A stretch of 64,000 bases of DNA from Lycocorax pyrrhopterus obiensis (Eukaryota; Chordata; Aves; Passeriformes; Paradisaeidae), in contig JACSVZ010000012.1 in NCBI GenBank assembly GCA_014706295.1, positions 15,769,255 through 15,833,254 on the forward strand, read 5' to 3'. The notes below the pieces were generated by a model. It had not been told where the DNA came from. It did not search any database and saw only the letters and a program-made list of their open reading frames with translations. Positions 23,301 to 34,834 of this stretch are shown piece by piece. The translations under genes were made by a program, and so were the position numbers. Position 1 is the first letter of the stretch; every line of letters starts with the position of its first letter.

Positions 23301-24406
23301 GGTTCCTTGCAGGCACCCCCCCGCCTTTTTCCTTTTTCTTTTTCCTGTTTTGTTCTGTGTTAATAAACAATTCCTTTTTTTCACTTTCACCTGCTGTTAT
23401 CAATTTGTCTCATTGGCGGACGAAAGGGGGAGGCCCCTTCCCTTTGGAGGAGGAGGTCATTCCAGAGTGTTTCCTCCTAAAACTTTGTCTCCAAAATCAA
23501 GACAACATTGTAAAAAATAAAGAAGAATACTGGACAGCAAAGATGTAAATGAGTAAATAAATAGTGTGTTCCGCATCTAGAAATACAGTTAAAAATCGGG
23601 CTGCTTTTTGTGAGTGTTGTGTCCGTTTTGTTCAGTGAGTCTTTGCACACTCAGAAGTGCCAGAACAGACACAAGTCAGTAGATGTTGCGAAAGTCCGTA
23701 GAGAAAATATGACAATTTAGGGCCCAGGACTTCCCCAAGAGTCCCAGACCCTTTACAACTGGGACCAGTGCAGTTTGGAAATGGGACTGGTGTGAGCAGA
23801 GGGTTTAGCTCAGGCTGACAGAAGCTGCCAAGATCCAGCGGTCACTGGAAGATTGTCCTAAAGACATCTCTGCTGGGGACACACTCAGGCCAGCTCGAGC
23901 GGGGAGAAGGGTGCTTAGGAAATGGAGCAGAGGGGTTTGAACACAGATCCCATGGACAGATGGACACACCCCATGGATTTTCCAATCGAAAGGGCTTTCC
24001 TGTGACACTGGGTGCCAGGGGCGCTTTTGGGAGGTGTCACAAAGGGAACAGAACAAACCCCTGCCCTGTTGTGCAGCCATTTCAGAAAGACAGATTTTGG
24101 AGTATTAGTTGAGTTTGCCAAGTGAAGGAAGGATAGAAGGAAGGCCTTGTATGGATGTCCCCAACATCTCCTGTGACAAAAATCCTCAGGGCAAACTGTG
24201 CTGAAGATGTGAAGACGGAAGTCAGAGGAGTGTAAGCAGGCTGTGCTTGACAGAGTGGGTTGAATCCAGGAATGAGAAGGGGGAAGCATTTCATAGGCCC
24301 GAATCAGGGGAGGTTTGGGTTGGCCATTAGGAAAACGTCCTTCCCGGACAGGTTGATCAGATATAGGAATGGGCTGCCCAGGTGGCAGGAGATGTACAAA
24401 GAAAGC
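20272..24406. repeat. Tandem array unit 2 (4,135 bp)
   Basis: Same length and content as unit 1, shifted by 4,135 bp. All translated frames in it are the same as those of unit 1, and I saw no base difference on reading. Confidence 0.97.
20524..21397 (+). CDS. Array gene copy 2
   Basis: Exons 20524-20796 and 21185-21397, with the same intron, start context, 161-residue product and AATAAA (21651-21656) as copy 1. The hybrid CR1 ends about 140 bp before the ATG, so the immediate upstream DNA is also the same from 20272. Any shared promoter element must lie in the CR1 3' end or the 138 bp between it and the ATG, if it is proximal. Expression of individual copies could not be told apart by short reads. 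Confidence 0.6.
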
Positions 24407-27400
24407 CTGGGCGTGGCACACTCAGGGCTCTGGTCTGGTTGCCGTGGTGGAGCTGGGTCCCAGGTTGGACTCAGTGATCTCACAGGGCTCTTCCAGCTGA
24501 ATTGATTCCGTGATTCTGTGACATCACAGCCTTTGGGGACAGCACGGTGGTTGATAAGTGTCCCCAGCCCGTCGCCGTGCCCAGAGCCCAGGCAGAAGTC
24601 GGCTGGGAAGGACGTCCAGAGCCTGTTCAGCGGTGGCAGCTCGTCCGTCAGCAGCACCATGCTCAGCCAGGGGCTCTCGCGCCTGCTGCAGCTCTCGGTG
24701 CTGCTGCTCTTGGTGCAGCCACTGGACCCTTCCAGCCACGCTGCTGGGGACACAGGGACCTGGGATGCGCTTCCCCAGGCCCCGGAAGAGCAGGAGGCCG
24801 TGGCGCCAGTGGGGACATCATGTTGGTCCTGGAGGCGCTGCCGTGGATCTGCGCGGCCGTGGCCCCGATTCTCAGGGGCATTTACCTGGGCTGGGTCCTG
24901 GTCAGAGGGCTCAGGAGACGCTGGGGAGAGGTGAGGGAGGGGCTGGGGCAGGTGGGCCGGTGCCGGGGGCCACCAAGGCCTTGGGCCAGGAGGGTGTGGG
25001 GCGAGGGCCGAGAGCCCCCGTGGGGGAGCAGAGCTGGGCAGGCCCCGAGGGTGCCGGGCCTCTGGGGCAGCCCCTGGCCAAGGCTTTGGCGGAGGCGGAG
25101 CGGGGGCTGAGCCCAGCGCTGGGCAGGAACGGCCCGGCTGAGCCCCAGGGAGCCCCGGCAGAGGCGGCCGGAGCTCCTCTTGCTGCAGCCTCTGCCCGGG
25201 GCAGCCCGGCCGGGCCCGAGGCTCTCTCTGCAGCAGAGGCCAAAGGCAGCGCCCGAGGCTCAGCCCCCGGAGGCCCCTCTGCCCCTTCCATCGGGCTCCC
25301 TGTGCTGGGTGTTGCAGGAGAAGAGCCAGAGCGCCCGGGCCTCTGCACGGCCGTGCTGCCAGGGCCAGGGCTGCTCCAAGGAGCTGCTGCAGCTGCTGCT
25401 GGACAACCGGGCCCTGATGAAGATGTTTCTGCGCCAGAGCTCCCGGCAGAGGCCAGTGCCCAGAGGGAAGAGGCGAAGGAACCGTGGCACTCAGAAGAGG
25501 AGGAGACTCCGCTTCTCGCCTCTCCTCTGACTCCCCAGCCCCAGCTCGTCTCTGGGCTTGGTGGACATGGCAGGGAATGTGTGACCAGTGCCGCGCCCGG
25601 GCACTGGGACATTCCCGCCCATAGGTGTTAGGAACCCCTTTTTTTATTAGTCATAGGTTTCCCCAGAACCTTCTCAACCCCAAGTTGAAGTTTTTCAAAG
25701 AGTTCAAGTTAAGGTTTTTTAGGCATAGGCTTCCCAGTCATGTTCTCACGCCCTAGCTGAGGCTGGGAAGAGTAGTCTCGTTCAATAAAGTTCATGTTTT
25801 CTGTACATTGCTGTGTTATTTGACTGTTCATCCCAAAGGGGACACAGCAATGGATGGTTTTGCGCAAAGGCTGCAGACCAGCAGTAAAGTTGAGCCTGAG
25901 TGTCCCAGCAGGATTTGAAAGAGGGCAGCTGGAAGTCAGACCGTGGGCAATATTCTCTTGCCTCCATCTTCCAAAGAAGCTTTGATTTGATCACCAGGGG
26001 GCCCCCAAAAGCCCAGGGAGGTGTCTGGGTGGCCCCAGAAGGCACTTGCAGGCCCCTGGGGCAGCAGGGAAGGGGCAGGAGCATCCCTGGGGTGCTGCAA
26101 GAGACAGCCAGAGGGGCCAGCCCTGGGCCCAGGCAGTGCTGGGCAATGGTGCAGCACCCGCTTGGTGTCCGGCACTGCTGAGGGACCAGAGAAGGAAACG
26201 TGGGACTCGGGACAGGAGGGGACTCCACTTCACCTGACCATGGATGCGCAGCTGCAGCCAGGCCCTTCCCTGCAGAGCCCCACACCTGCCAGCCCAGCGG
26301 CAGCTGCAGCTCCTCTCCCTCCAGGCAGCCCATCCTCCCTTCTCGGCAACTGCTGGCCATCTCCAGCCCTCTCCCAGCTGCCAGGTGCCCGTGGCCACTC
26401 CTGTTCCTCCAGGGCCCTGCTCAGGGCTTCAGGCAGTCCTGGGGCAGGTTGCAGAGCCCAGTGCCCTCAGCCAGACCCTACGCTGTGCTTGGGACTCCCC
26501 AGGTGTGTCAGAAGATGTTCCTTGTAGATTAGAACTGGTACCTTTAAGCTGGTTTATTGTATAGAATGTAAATACTAACAAATACATATACAGCAGCATA
26601 AATAAAACAATTAAATAAATAAATAGCTAGCATGTTTCAACTTGTAGTTTAGAATGAGTACTTTTTAGGTGGTTTCTTGTATACATTAGTCCTGGGGTGA
26701 TGTTGTGAGGCTGCTTTATTCCTTAACCGTCCGCTTAATGCCCAAGGCTGCTGTATCTTTGAGATGGAGCCGGGGGTCGGGGCCGGAGCCGCGGGACCCC
26801 GGGTGCGGGTCGGTTCAATGGGTCTGTCCAATGGCTCTGCCTCCAGCGGGGCCCCACCGTGCTCTGGAGGGAGGGCACCGGGACGCTGCCCTGCTCCTCT
26901 GGTGGTTTTTCATTCCCGCTAGCTTGGAAAAACGTTTTGTTTTTTTTTCTTTCCTCCCCCTGGCCTCCCTACCTTCCTTCCCTTCCCTCTGGCCCGGGGA
27001 GCCTATGGAGTGGCCTCGGTGGGCCCGTGGGGTGGCCCCGGCTGGTCCTAACCCCAAGGAAGGCCAAACCGGTGAACGAAGGGACTCAGAAATCCACCAG
27101 CTTCGCCTGCTGCGAGGAGGAGGAGGAGGACCAGCACCGGAGAAGCAATAGGTTTTTCCATCTGTTCTCCAGTTTCACCTGCTGTGAGGAAGAGGACCAG
27201 CGCCGGAGAATCGACAGGGTTTTTTTTCATCTGCCCTTCTCCAGGCTGCTGTGTGGACTCCCCTTCCCATTTCCCTTCCCGGAGACTGGGGGACCAGTTG
27301 CCAGCCCGTGTATTTTCCTTCTCCAGGCATTTATCGTAGTTTTGAGATTTTTCTGTTCTGCTGTGGGTGGGTGCGTAGGTGTGTGGGTAGAGGATAAGTT

Positions 27401-28536
27401 TCTGGGGTTAACATCTGACTGAATCCTTTTTGGTTCCTTGCAGGCACCCCCCCGCCTTTTTCCTTTTTCTTTTCCTGTTTTGTTCTGTGTTAATAAACAA
27501 TTCCTTTTTTTCACTTTCACCTGCTGTTATCAATTTTGTCTCATTGGCGGACGAAAGGGGGAGGCCCCTTCCCTTTGGAGGAGGAGGTCATTCCAGAGTG
27601 TTTCCTCCTAAAACTTTGTCTCCAAAATCAAGACAACATTGTAAAAAATAAAGAAGAATACTGGACAGCAAAGATGTAAATGAGTAAATAAATAGTGTGT
27701 TCCGCATCTAGAAATACAGTTAAAAATCGGGCTGCTTTTTGTGAGTGTTGTGTCCGTTTTGTTCAGTGAGTCTTTGCACACTCAGAAGTGCCAGAACAGA
27801 CACAAGTCAGTAGATGTTGCGAAAGTCCGTAGAGAAAATATGACAATTTAGGGCCCAGGACTTCCCCAAGAGTCCCAGACCCTTTACAACTGGGACCAGT
27901 GCAGTTTGGAAATGGGACTGGTGTGAGCAGAGGGTTTAGCTCAGGCTGACAGAAGCTGCCAAGATCCAGCGGTCACTGGAAGATTGTCCTAAAGACATCT
28001 CTGCTGGGGACACACTCAGGCCAGCTCGAGCGGGGAGAAGGGTGCTTAGGAAATGGAGCAGAGGGGTTTGAACACAGATCCCATGGACAGATGGACACAC
28101 CCCATGGATTTTCCAATCGAAAGGGCTTTCCTGTGACACTGGGTGCCAGGGGCGCTTTTGGGAGGTGTCACAAAGGGAACAGAACAAACCCCTGCCCTGT
28201 TGTGCAGCCATTTCAGAAAGACAGATTTTGGAGTATTAGTTGAGTTTGCCAAGTGAAGGAAGGATAGAAGGAAGGCCTTGTATGGATGTCCCCAACATCT
28301 CCTGTGACAAAAATCCTCAGGGCAAACTGTGCTGAAGATGTGAAGACGGAAGTCAGAGGAGTGTAAGCAGGCTGTGCTTGACAGAGTGGGTTGAATCCAG
28401 GAATGAGAAGGGGGAAGCATTTCATAGGCCCGAATCAGGGAGGTTTGGGTTGGCCATTAGGAAAACGTCCTTCCCGGACAGGTTGATCAGATATAGGAAT
28501 GGGCTGCCCAGGTGGCAGGAGATGTACAAAGAAAGC
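24407..28536. repeat. Tandem array unit 3 (4,130 bp, with indels)
   Basis: Same order as unit 1 but 5 bp shorter. Differences seen: one base lost near 24811 (exon 1), 25075 (intron), 26880, 27290, 27470 and 28440, and one T gained near 27535. All are length changes in or next to single-base runs, and I saw no substitution. The concentration of such changes in one unit is unusual and is discussed in the findings. Confidence 0.95.
24659..25530 (+). pseudogene. Array gene copy 3, frameshifted in exon 1
   Basis: Exon 1 is 24659-24930 and exon 2 is 25318-25530. One base is missing where the other copies read GTGAGGG (here GTGGGG, near 24811), after residue 51. This destroys the hydrophobic segment. 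After splicing, the shifted frame meets a stop in exon 2 at CCC TGA, before the basic tail. Splice sites and AATAAA (25784-25789) are intact. The change could be a true null allele or a consensus error beside a G run. Confidence 0.6.
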
Positions 28537-31500
28537 CTGGGCGTGGCACACTCAGGGCTCTGGTCTGGTTGCCGTGGTGGAGCTGGGTCCCAGGTTGGAC
28601 TCAGTGATCTCACAGGGCTCTTCCAGCTGAATTGATTCCGTGATTCTGTGACATCACAGCCTTTGGGGACAGCACGGTGGTTGATAAGTGTCCCCAGCCC
28701 GTCGCCGTGCCCAGAGCCCAGGCAGAAGTCGGCTGGGAAGGACGTCCAGAGCCTGTTCAGCGGTGGCAGCTCGTCCGTCAGCAGCACCATGCTCAGCCAG
28801 GGGCTCTCGCGCCTGCTGCAGCTCTCGGTGCTGCTGCTCTTGGTGCAGCCACTGGACCCTTCCAGCCACGCTGCTGGGGACACAGGGACCTGGGATGCGC
28901 TTCCCCAGGCCCCGGAAGAGCAGGAGGCCGTGGCGCCAGTGAGGGACATCATGTTGGTCCTGGAGGCGCTGCCGTGGATCTGCGCGGCCGTGGCCCCGAT
29001 TCTCAGGGGCATTTACCTGGGCTGGGTCCTGGTCAGAGGGCTCAGGAGACGCTGGGGAGAGGTGAGGGAGGGGCTGGGGCAGGTGGGCCGGTGCCGGGGG
29101 CCACCAAGGCCTTGGGCCAGGAGGGTGTGGGGCGAGGGCCGAGAGCCCCCGTGGGGGAGCAGAGCTGGGCAGGCCCCGAGGGTGCCGGGCCTCTGGGGCA
29201 GCCCCTTGGCCAAGGCTTTGGCGGAGGCGGAGCGGGGGCTGAGCCCAGCGCTGGGCAGGAACGGCCCGGCTGAGCCCCAGGGAGCCCCGGCAGAGGCGGC
29301 CGGAGCTCCTCTTGCTGCAGCCTCTGCCCGGGGCAGCCCGGCCGGGCCCGAGGCTCTCTCTGCAGCAGAGGCCAAAGGCAGCGCCCGAGGCTCAGCCCCC
29401 GGAGGCCCCTCTGCCCCTTCCATCGGGCTCCCTGTGCTGGGTGTTGCAGGAGAAGAGCCAGAGCGCCCGGGCCTCTGCACGGCCGTGCTGCCAGGGCCAG
29501 GGCTGCTCCAAGGAGCTGCTGCAGCTGCTGCTGGACAACCGGGCCCTGATGAAGATGTTTCTGCGCCAGAGCTCCCGGCAGAGGCCAGTGCCCAGAGGGA
29601 AGAGGCGAAGGAACCGTGGCACTCAGAAGAGGAGGAGACTCCGCTTCTCGCCTCTCCTCTGACTCCCCAGCCCCAGCTCGTCTCTGGGCTTGGTGGACAT
29701 GGCAGGGAATGTGTGACCAGTGCCGCGCCCGGGCACTGGGACATTCCCGCCCATAGGTGTTAGGAACCCCTTTTTTTATTAGTCATAGGTTTCCCCAGAA
29801 CCTTCTCAACCCCAAGTTGAAGTTTTTCAAAGAGTTCAAGTTAAGGTTTTTTAGGCATAGGCTTCCCAGTCATGTTCTCACGCCCTAGCTGAGGCTGGGA
29901 AGAGTAGTCTCGTTCAATAAAGTTCATGTTTTCTGTACATTGCTGTGTTATTTGACTGTTCATCCCAAAGGGGACACAGCAATGGATGGTTTTGCGCAAA
30001 GGCTGCAGACCAGCAGTAAAGTTGAGCCTGAGTGTCCCAGCAGGATTTGAAAGAGGGCAGCTGGAAGTCAGACCGTGGGCAATATTCTCTTGCCTCCATC
30101 TTCCAAAGAAGCTTTGATTTGATCACCAGGGGGCCCCCAAAAGCCCAGGGAGGTGTCTGGGTGGCCCCAGAAGGCACTTGCAGGCCCCTGGGGCAGCAGG
30201 GAAGGGGCAGGAGCATCCCTGGGGTGCTGCAAGAGACAGCCAGAGGGGCCAGCCCTGGGCCCAGGCAGTGCTGGGCAATGGTGCAGCACCCGCTTGGTGT
30301 CCGGCACTGCTGAGGGACCAGAGAAGGAAACGTGGGACTCGGGACAGGAGGGGACTCCACTTCACCTGACCATGGATGCGCAGCTGCAGCCAGGCCCTTC
30401 CCTGCAGAGCCCCACACCTGCCAGCCCAGCGGCAGCTGCAGCTCCTCTCCCTCCAGGCAGCCCATCCTCCCTTCTCGGCAACTGCTGGCCATCTCCAGCC
30501 CTCTCCCAGCTGCCAGGTGCCCGTGGCCACTCCTGTTCCTCCAGGGCCCTGCTCAGGGCTTCAGGCAGTCCTGGGGCAGGTTGCAGAGCCCAGTGCCCTC
30601 AGCCAGACCCTACGCTGTGCTTGGGACTCCCCAGGTGTGTCAGAAGATGTTCCTTGTAGATTAGAACTGGTACCTTTAAGCTGGTTTATTGTATAGAATG
30701 TAAATACTAACAAATACATATACAGCAGCATAAATAAAACAATTAAATAAATAAATAGCTAGCATGTTTCAACTTGTAGTTTAGAATGAGTACTTTTTAG
30801 GTGGTTTCTTGTATACATTAGTCCTGGGGTGATGTTGTGAGGCTGCTTTATTCCTTAACCGTCCGCTTAATGCCCAAGGCTGCTGTATCTTTGAGATGGA
30901 GCCGGGGGTCGGGGCCGGAGCCGCGGGACCCCGGGTGCGGGTCGGTTCAATGGGTCTGTCCAATGGCTCTGCCTCCAGCGGGGCCCCACCGTGCTCTGGA
31001 GGGAGGGCACCGGGGACGCTGCCCTGCTCCTCTGGTGGTTTTTCATTCCCGCTAGCTTGGAAAAACGTTTTGTTTTTTTTTCTTTCCTCCCCCTGGCCTC
31101 CCTACCTTCCTTCCCTTCCCTCTGGCCCGGGGAGCCTATGGAGTGGCCTCGGTGGGCCCGTGGGGTGGCCCCGGCTGGTCCTAACCCCAAGGAAGGCCAA
31201 ACCGGTGAACGAAGGGACTCAGAAATCCACCAGCTTCGCCTGCTGCGAGGAGGAGGAGGAGGACCAGCACCGGAGAAGCAATAGGTTTTTCCATCTGTTC
31301 TCCAGTTTCACCTGCTGTGAGGAAGAGGACCAGCGCCGGAGAATCGACAGGGTTTTTTTTCATCTGCCCTTCTCCAGGCTGCTGTGTGGACTCCCCTTCC
31401 CATTTCCCTTCCCGGAGACTGGGGGGACCAGTTGCCAGCCCGTGTATTTTCCTTCTCCAGGCATTTATCGTAGTTTTGAGATTTTTCTGTTCTGCTGTGG

Positions 31501-32671
31501 GTGGGTGCGTAGGTGTGTGGGTAGAGGATAAGTTTCTGGGGTTAACATCTGACTGAATCCTTTTTGGTTCCTTGCAGGCACCCCCCCGCCTTTTTCCTTT
31601 TTCTTTTTCCTGTTTTGTTCTGTGTTAATAAACAATTCCTTTTTTTCACTTTCACCTGCTGTTATCAATTTGTCTCATTGGCGGACGAAAGGGGGAGGCC
31701 CCTTCCCTTTGGAGGAGGAGGTCATTCCAGAGTGTTTCCTCCTAAAACTTTGTCTCCAAAATCAAGACAACATTGTAAAAAATAAAGAAGAATACTGGAC
31801 AGCAAAGATGTAAATGAGTAAATAAATAGTGTGTTCCGCATCTAGAAATACAGTTAAAAATCGGGCTGCTTTTTGTGAGTGTTGTGTCCGTTTTGTTCAG
31901 TGAGTCTTTGCACACTCAGAAGTGCCAGAACAGACACAAGTCAGTAGATGTTGCGAAAGTCCGTAGAGAAAATATGACAATTTAGGGCCCAGGACTTCCC
32001 CAAGAGTCCCAGACCCTTTACAACTGGGACCAGTGCAGTTTGGAAATGGGACTGGTGTGAGCAGAGGGTTTAGCTCAGGCTGACAGAAGCTGCCAAGATC
32101 CAGCGGTCACTGGAAGATTGTCCTAAAGACATCTCTGCTGGGGACACACTCAGGCCAGCTCGAGCGGGGAGAAGGGTGCTTAGGAAATGGAGCAGAGGGG
32201 TTTGAACACAGATCCCATGGACAGATGGACACACCCCATGGATTTTCCAATCGAAAGGGCTTTCCTGTGACACTGGGTGCCAGGGGCGCTTTTGGGAGGT
32301 GTCACAAAGGGAACAGAACAAACCCCTGCCCTGTTGTGCAGCCATTTCAGAAAGACAGATTTTGGAGTATTAGTTGAGTTTGCCAAGTGAAGGAAGGATA
32401 GAAGGAAGGCCTTGTATGGATGTCCCCAACATCTCCTGTGACAAAAATCCTCAGGGCAAACTGTGCTGAAGATGTGAAGACGGAAGTCAGAGGAGTGTAA
32501 GCAGGCTGTGCTTGACAGAGTGGGTTGAATCCAGGAATGAGAAGGGGGAAGCATTTCATAGGCCCGAATCAGGGGAGGTTTGGGTTGGCCATTAGGAAAA
32601 CGTCCTTCCCGGACAGGTTGATCAGATATAGGAATGGGCTGCCCAGGTGGCAGGAGATGTACAAAGAAAGC
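28537..32671. repeat. Tandem array unit 4 (4,135 bp)
   Basis: Full-length unit without the indels of unit 3. Its translated frames are again the same as those of units 1 and 2. Confidence 0.97.
28789..29662 (+). CDS. Array gene copy 4
   Basis: Exons 28789-29061 and 29450-29662, giving the same 161-residue product as copies 1 and 2, with AATAAA at 29916-29921. The CR1 upstream carries one G fewer (near 28440) than its counterparts. That base lies in the part belonging to unit 3, outside the gene. Confidence 0.6.
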
Positions 32672-33735
32672 CTGGGCGTGGCACACTCAGGGCTCTGGTC
32701 TGGTTGCCGTGGTGGAGCTGGGTCCCAGGTTGGACTCAGTGATCTCACAGGGCTCTTCCAGCTGAATTGATTCCGTGATTCTGTGACATCACAGCCTTTG
32801 GGGACAGCACGGTGGTTGATAAGTGTCCCCAGCCCGTCGCCGTGCCCAGAGCCCAGGCAGAAGTCGGCTGGGAAGGACGTCCAGAGCCTGTTCAGCGGTG
32901 GCAGCTCGTCCGTCAGCAGCACCATGCTCAGCCAGGGGCTCTCGCGCCTGCTGCAGCTCTCGGTGCTGCTGCTCTTGGTGCAGCCACTGGACCCTTCCAG
33001 CCACGCTGCTGGGGACACAGGGACCTGGGATGCGCTTCCCCAGGCCCCGGAAGAGCAGGAGGCCGTGGCGCCAGTGAGGGACATCATGTTGGTCCTGGAG
33101 GCGCTGCCGTGGATCTGCGCGGCCGTGGCCCCGATTCTCAGGGGCATTTACCTGGGCTGGGTCCTGGTCAGAGGGCTCAGGAGACGCTGGGGAGAGGTGA
33201 GGGAGGGGCTGGGGCAGGTGGGCCGGTGCCGGGGGCCACCAAGGCCTTGGGCCAGGAGGGTGTGGGGCGAGGGCCCAGAGCCCCCGTGGGGGAGCAGAGC
33301 TGGGCAGGCCCCGAGGGTGCCGGGCCTCTGGGGCAGCCCCTTGGCCAAGGCTTTGGCGGAGGCGGAGCGGGGGCTGAGCCCAGCGCTGGGCAGGAACGGC
33401 CCGGCTGAGCCCCAGGGAGCCCCGGCAGAGGCGGCCGGAGCTCCTCTTGCTGCAGCCTCTGCCCGGGGCAGCCCGGCCGGGCCCGAGGCTCTCTCTGCAG
33501 CAGAGGCCAAAGGCAGCGCCCGAGGCTCAGCCCCCGGAGGCCCCTCTGCCCCTTCCATCGGGCTCCCTGTGCTGGGTGTTGCAGGAGAAGAGCCAGAGCG
33601 CCCGGGCCTCTGCACGGCCGTGCTGCCAGGGCCAGGGCTGCTCCAAGGAGCTGCTGCAGCTGCTGCTGGACAACCGGGCCCTGATGAAGATGTTTCTGCG
33701 CCAGAGCTCCCGGCAGAGGCCAGTGCCCAGAGGGA
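32672..33735. repeat. Tandem array unit 5, partial (1,064 bp)
   Basis: Matches the other units from the CR1 breakpoint to a point inside exon 2, with one substitution noticed (intron, GGGCCCAGAG instead of GGGCCGAGAG, near 33275). At 33736 (AGGGACGAGAG versus AGGGAAGAGGC) the match drops abruptly to that of an old paralogue. This is the right edge of the near-identical block. Confidence 0.93.
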
Positions 33736-33851
33736 CGAGAGCAAAGAAATGTGGCCTTTGGCAGAGGAGGGGTCTCCAGTTCTCCCGTCGGCTGTGGCTC
33801 CCCAGCTCCCGCCTGGCTCTGGGCTTGCAGGCCCTGGCAGGGGATGCATGA
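32924..33851 (+). CDS. Array gene copy 5, chimeric with a different C-terminus
   Basis: Exon 1 is 32924-33196 and exon 2 is 33585-33851, giving 179 residues. Residues 1-141 are the same as in the other copies. After PRG the sequence turns to TRAKKCGLWQRRGLQF and 22 further residues, because the exon continues in diverged sequence where the usual stop codon reads TGG. The tail is less basic and more hydrophobic (LWLPSSRLALGL). The 3' UTR carries an LTR-like insertion, and the poly(A) signal equivalent is AGTAAA at 34680. The copy may still be expressed, but with a changed end. The intron-retained frame also stays open here, to 33964. Confidence 0.5.
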
Positions 33852-34830
33852 GCAGTGCTGAGCCCTGGGCACTGCAACATTCCCACGAGGTATCAGTGAG
33901 AAACAGAAGGGGTCACAATCTTGATAGTTTGAAGACTTTATTAAACGCCGAACCAATCAGCTGAAGTACAGATGATTGGAAACCACTGCGGTGGTCTGCC
34001 TGGCACAAAACAAAGTGCAGCGCTAGGTGCATAGCAGCGAACAGATGCGGCCAGAGGCACACCCACAGCCTGAGGGCGAAACACTTTATACCCCTCAAAC
34101 CCCACCCTTAGACCGCCCATTCCTCCTCCCACCAAAGTCTTTGGGATTGGCTCGTTGATGTCTTGGGTATCTTGATTGGCTCATTTTTGTTGGATCGCTG
34201 TCTGCTGTCTACTCTCTTCCTGTTGGTTCATCATTCATCCACTGTTGTCCCTTGTTTTACCCCTTTATGTTAATTGCTCATTGAACGCCTGCCCCTTATA
34301 TTACTTCATCAGTTTCTAGAAAGTTCTACATTCATTCCTGTGAGGTATTTTTGACAATTGAACATTTAAACATTGAACCCTTAAACCTGTTAGTGTGGAA
34401 CAAACAATTAAGATTAACTGTAACAATCAAGTCAACTAATAACTTTAAACAGCCTATCACAGTCAATTCTTACCCTCCTGACGATCAACTCTATTGATTG
34501 TGAAAGCCACCTCCCTAAATTCATTTATAACATTTTGTTAGGCATAAGTTTCTCAGGAGTCTTCCCAACCCCATTTTAAAAAAAATCCATGGTTTTTTCA
34601 GGCGTAGGATTCCTCGTAGCAGTAGTTTCACCCATTAGTTCTCTGCCAGAAGTTTAAGCTTTTCAAAGTGTTAAGGTTCAGTAAAATTCCTGTGTTCTTT
34701 ACATTGCTGTGTTATTTTAGTGTTCCATATTAGCTGGGGGGAGTCTGATCGAGGGTTTTGCACATGAGCTGCATCCCACCTGTGATTTAGAGCTTGGTGT
34801 CACGCAGTATTTGAAAGATTATTGAGTTTA
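33736..34830 (+). pseudogene. Diverged 3' part of an older paralogous unit
   Basis: Outside the insertion at about 33,897-34,523, this stretch aligns loosely to unit 1 from late exon 2 to about 17,650. Landmarks in order are 'gttaggcataagtttctcagg' (unit: 'ttagtcataggtttccccag'), 'ttctttacattgctgtgttatttta' (unit: 'ttctgtacattgctgtgttatttga'), 'gagggttttgcacatgagctgcat' (unit: 'gatggttttgcgcaaaggctgcag'), and 'cagtatttgaaagat'. The gene family was therefore duplicated well before the near-identical amplification. Confidence 0.7.
33897..34523 (-). mobile_element. Solo-LTR-like insertion in the 3' region of copy 5
   Basis: This segment has no counterpart in the array units. Read on the minus strand it has promoter order typical of an LTR: two CCAAT boxes (plus-strand ATTGG at 34146 and 34175), a TATA box (GTATAAAG, 34084-34091) and AATAAA (33937-33942) about 145 bp downstream. 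Boundaries were chosen from TG...CA ends and are uncertain, and no target-site duplication was found. No retroviral coding sequence is present. Confidence 0.55.
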
Positions 34831-34834
34831 GTGT

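Noticed and set aside
16137..33735. CRISPR-like or satellite interpretation of the repeats
   Set aside because: Units are 4.1 kb, contain genes and interspersed repeats, and have no short repeat-spacer pattern.
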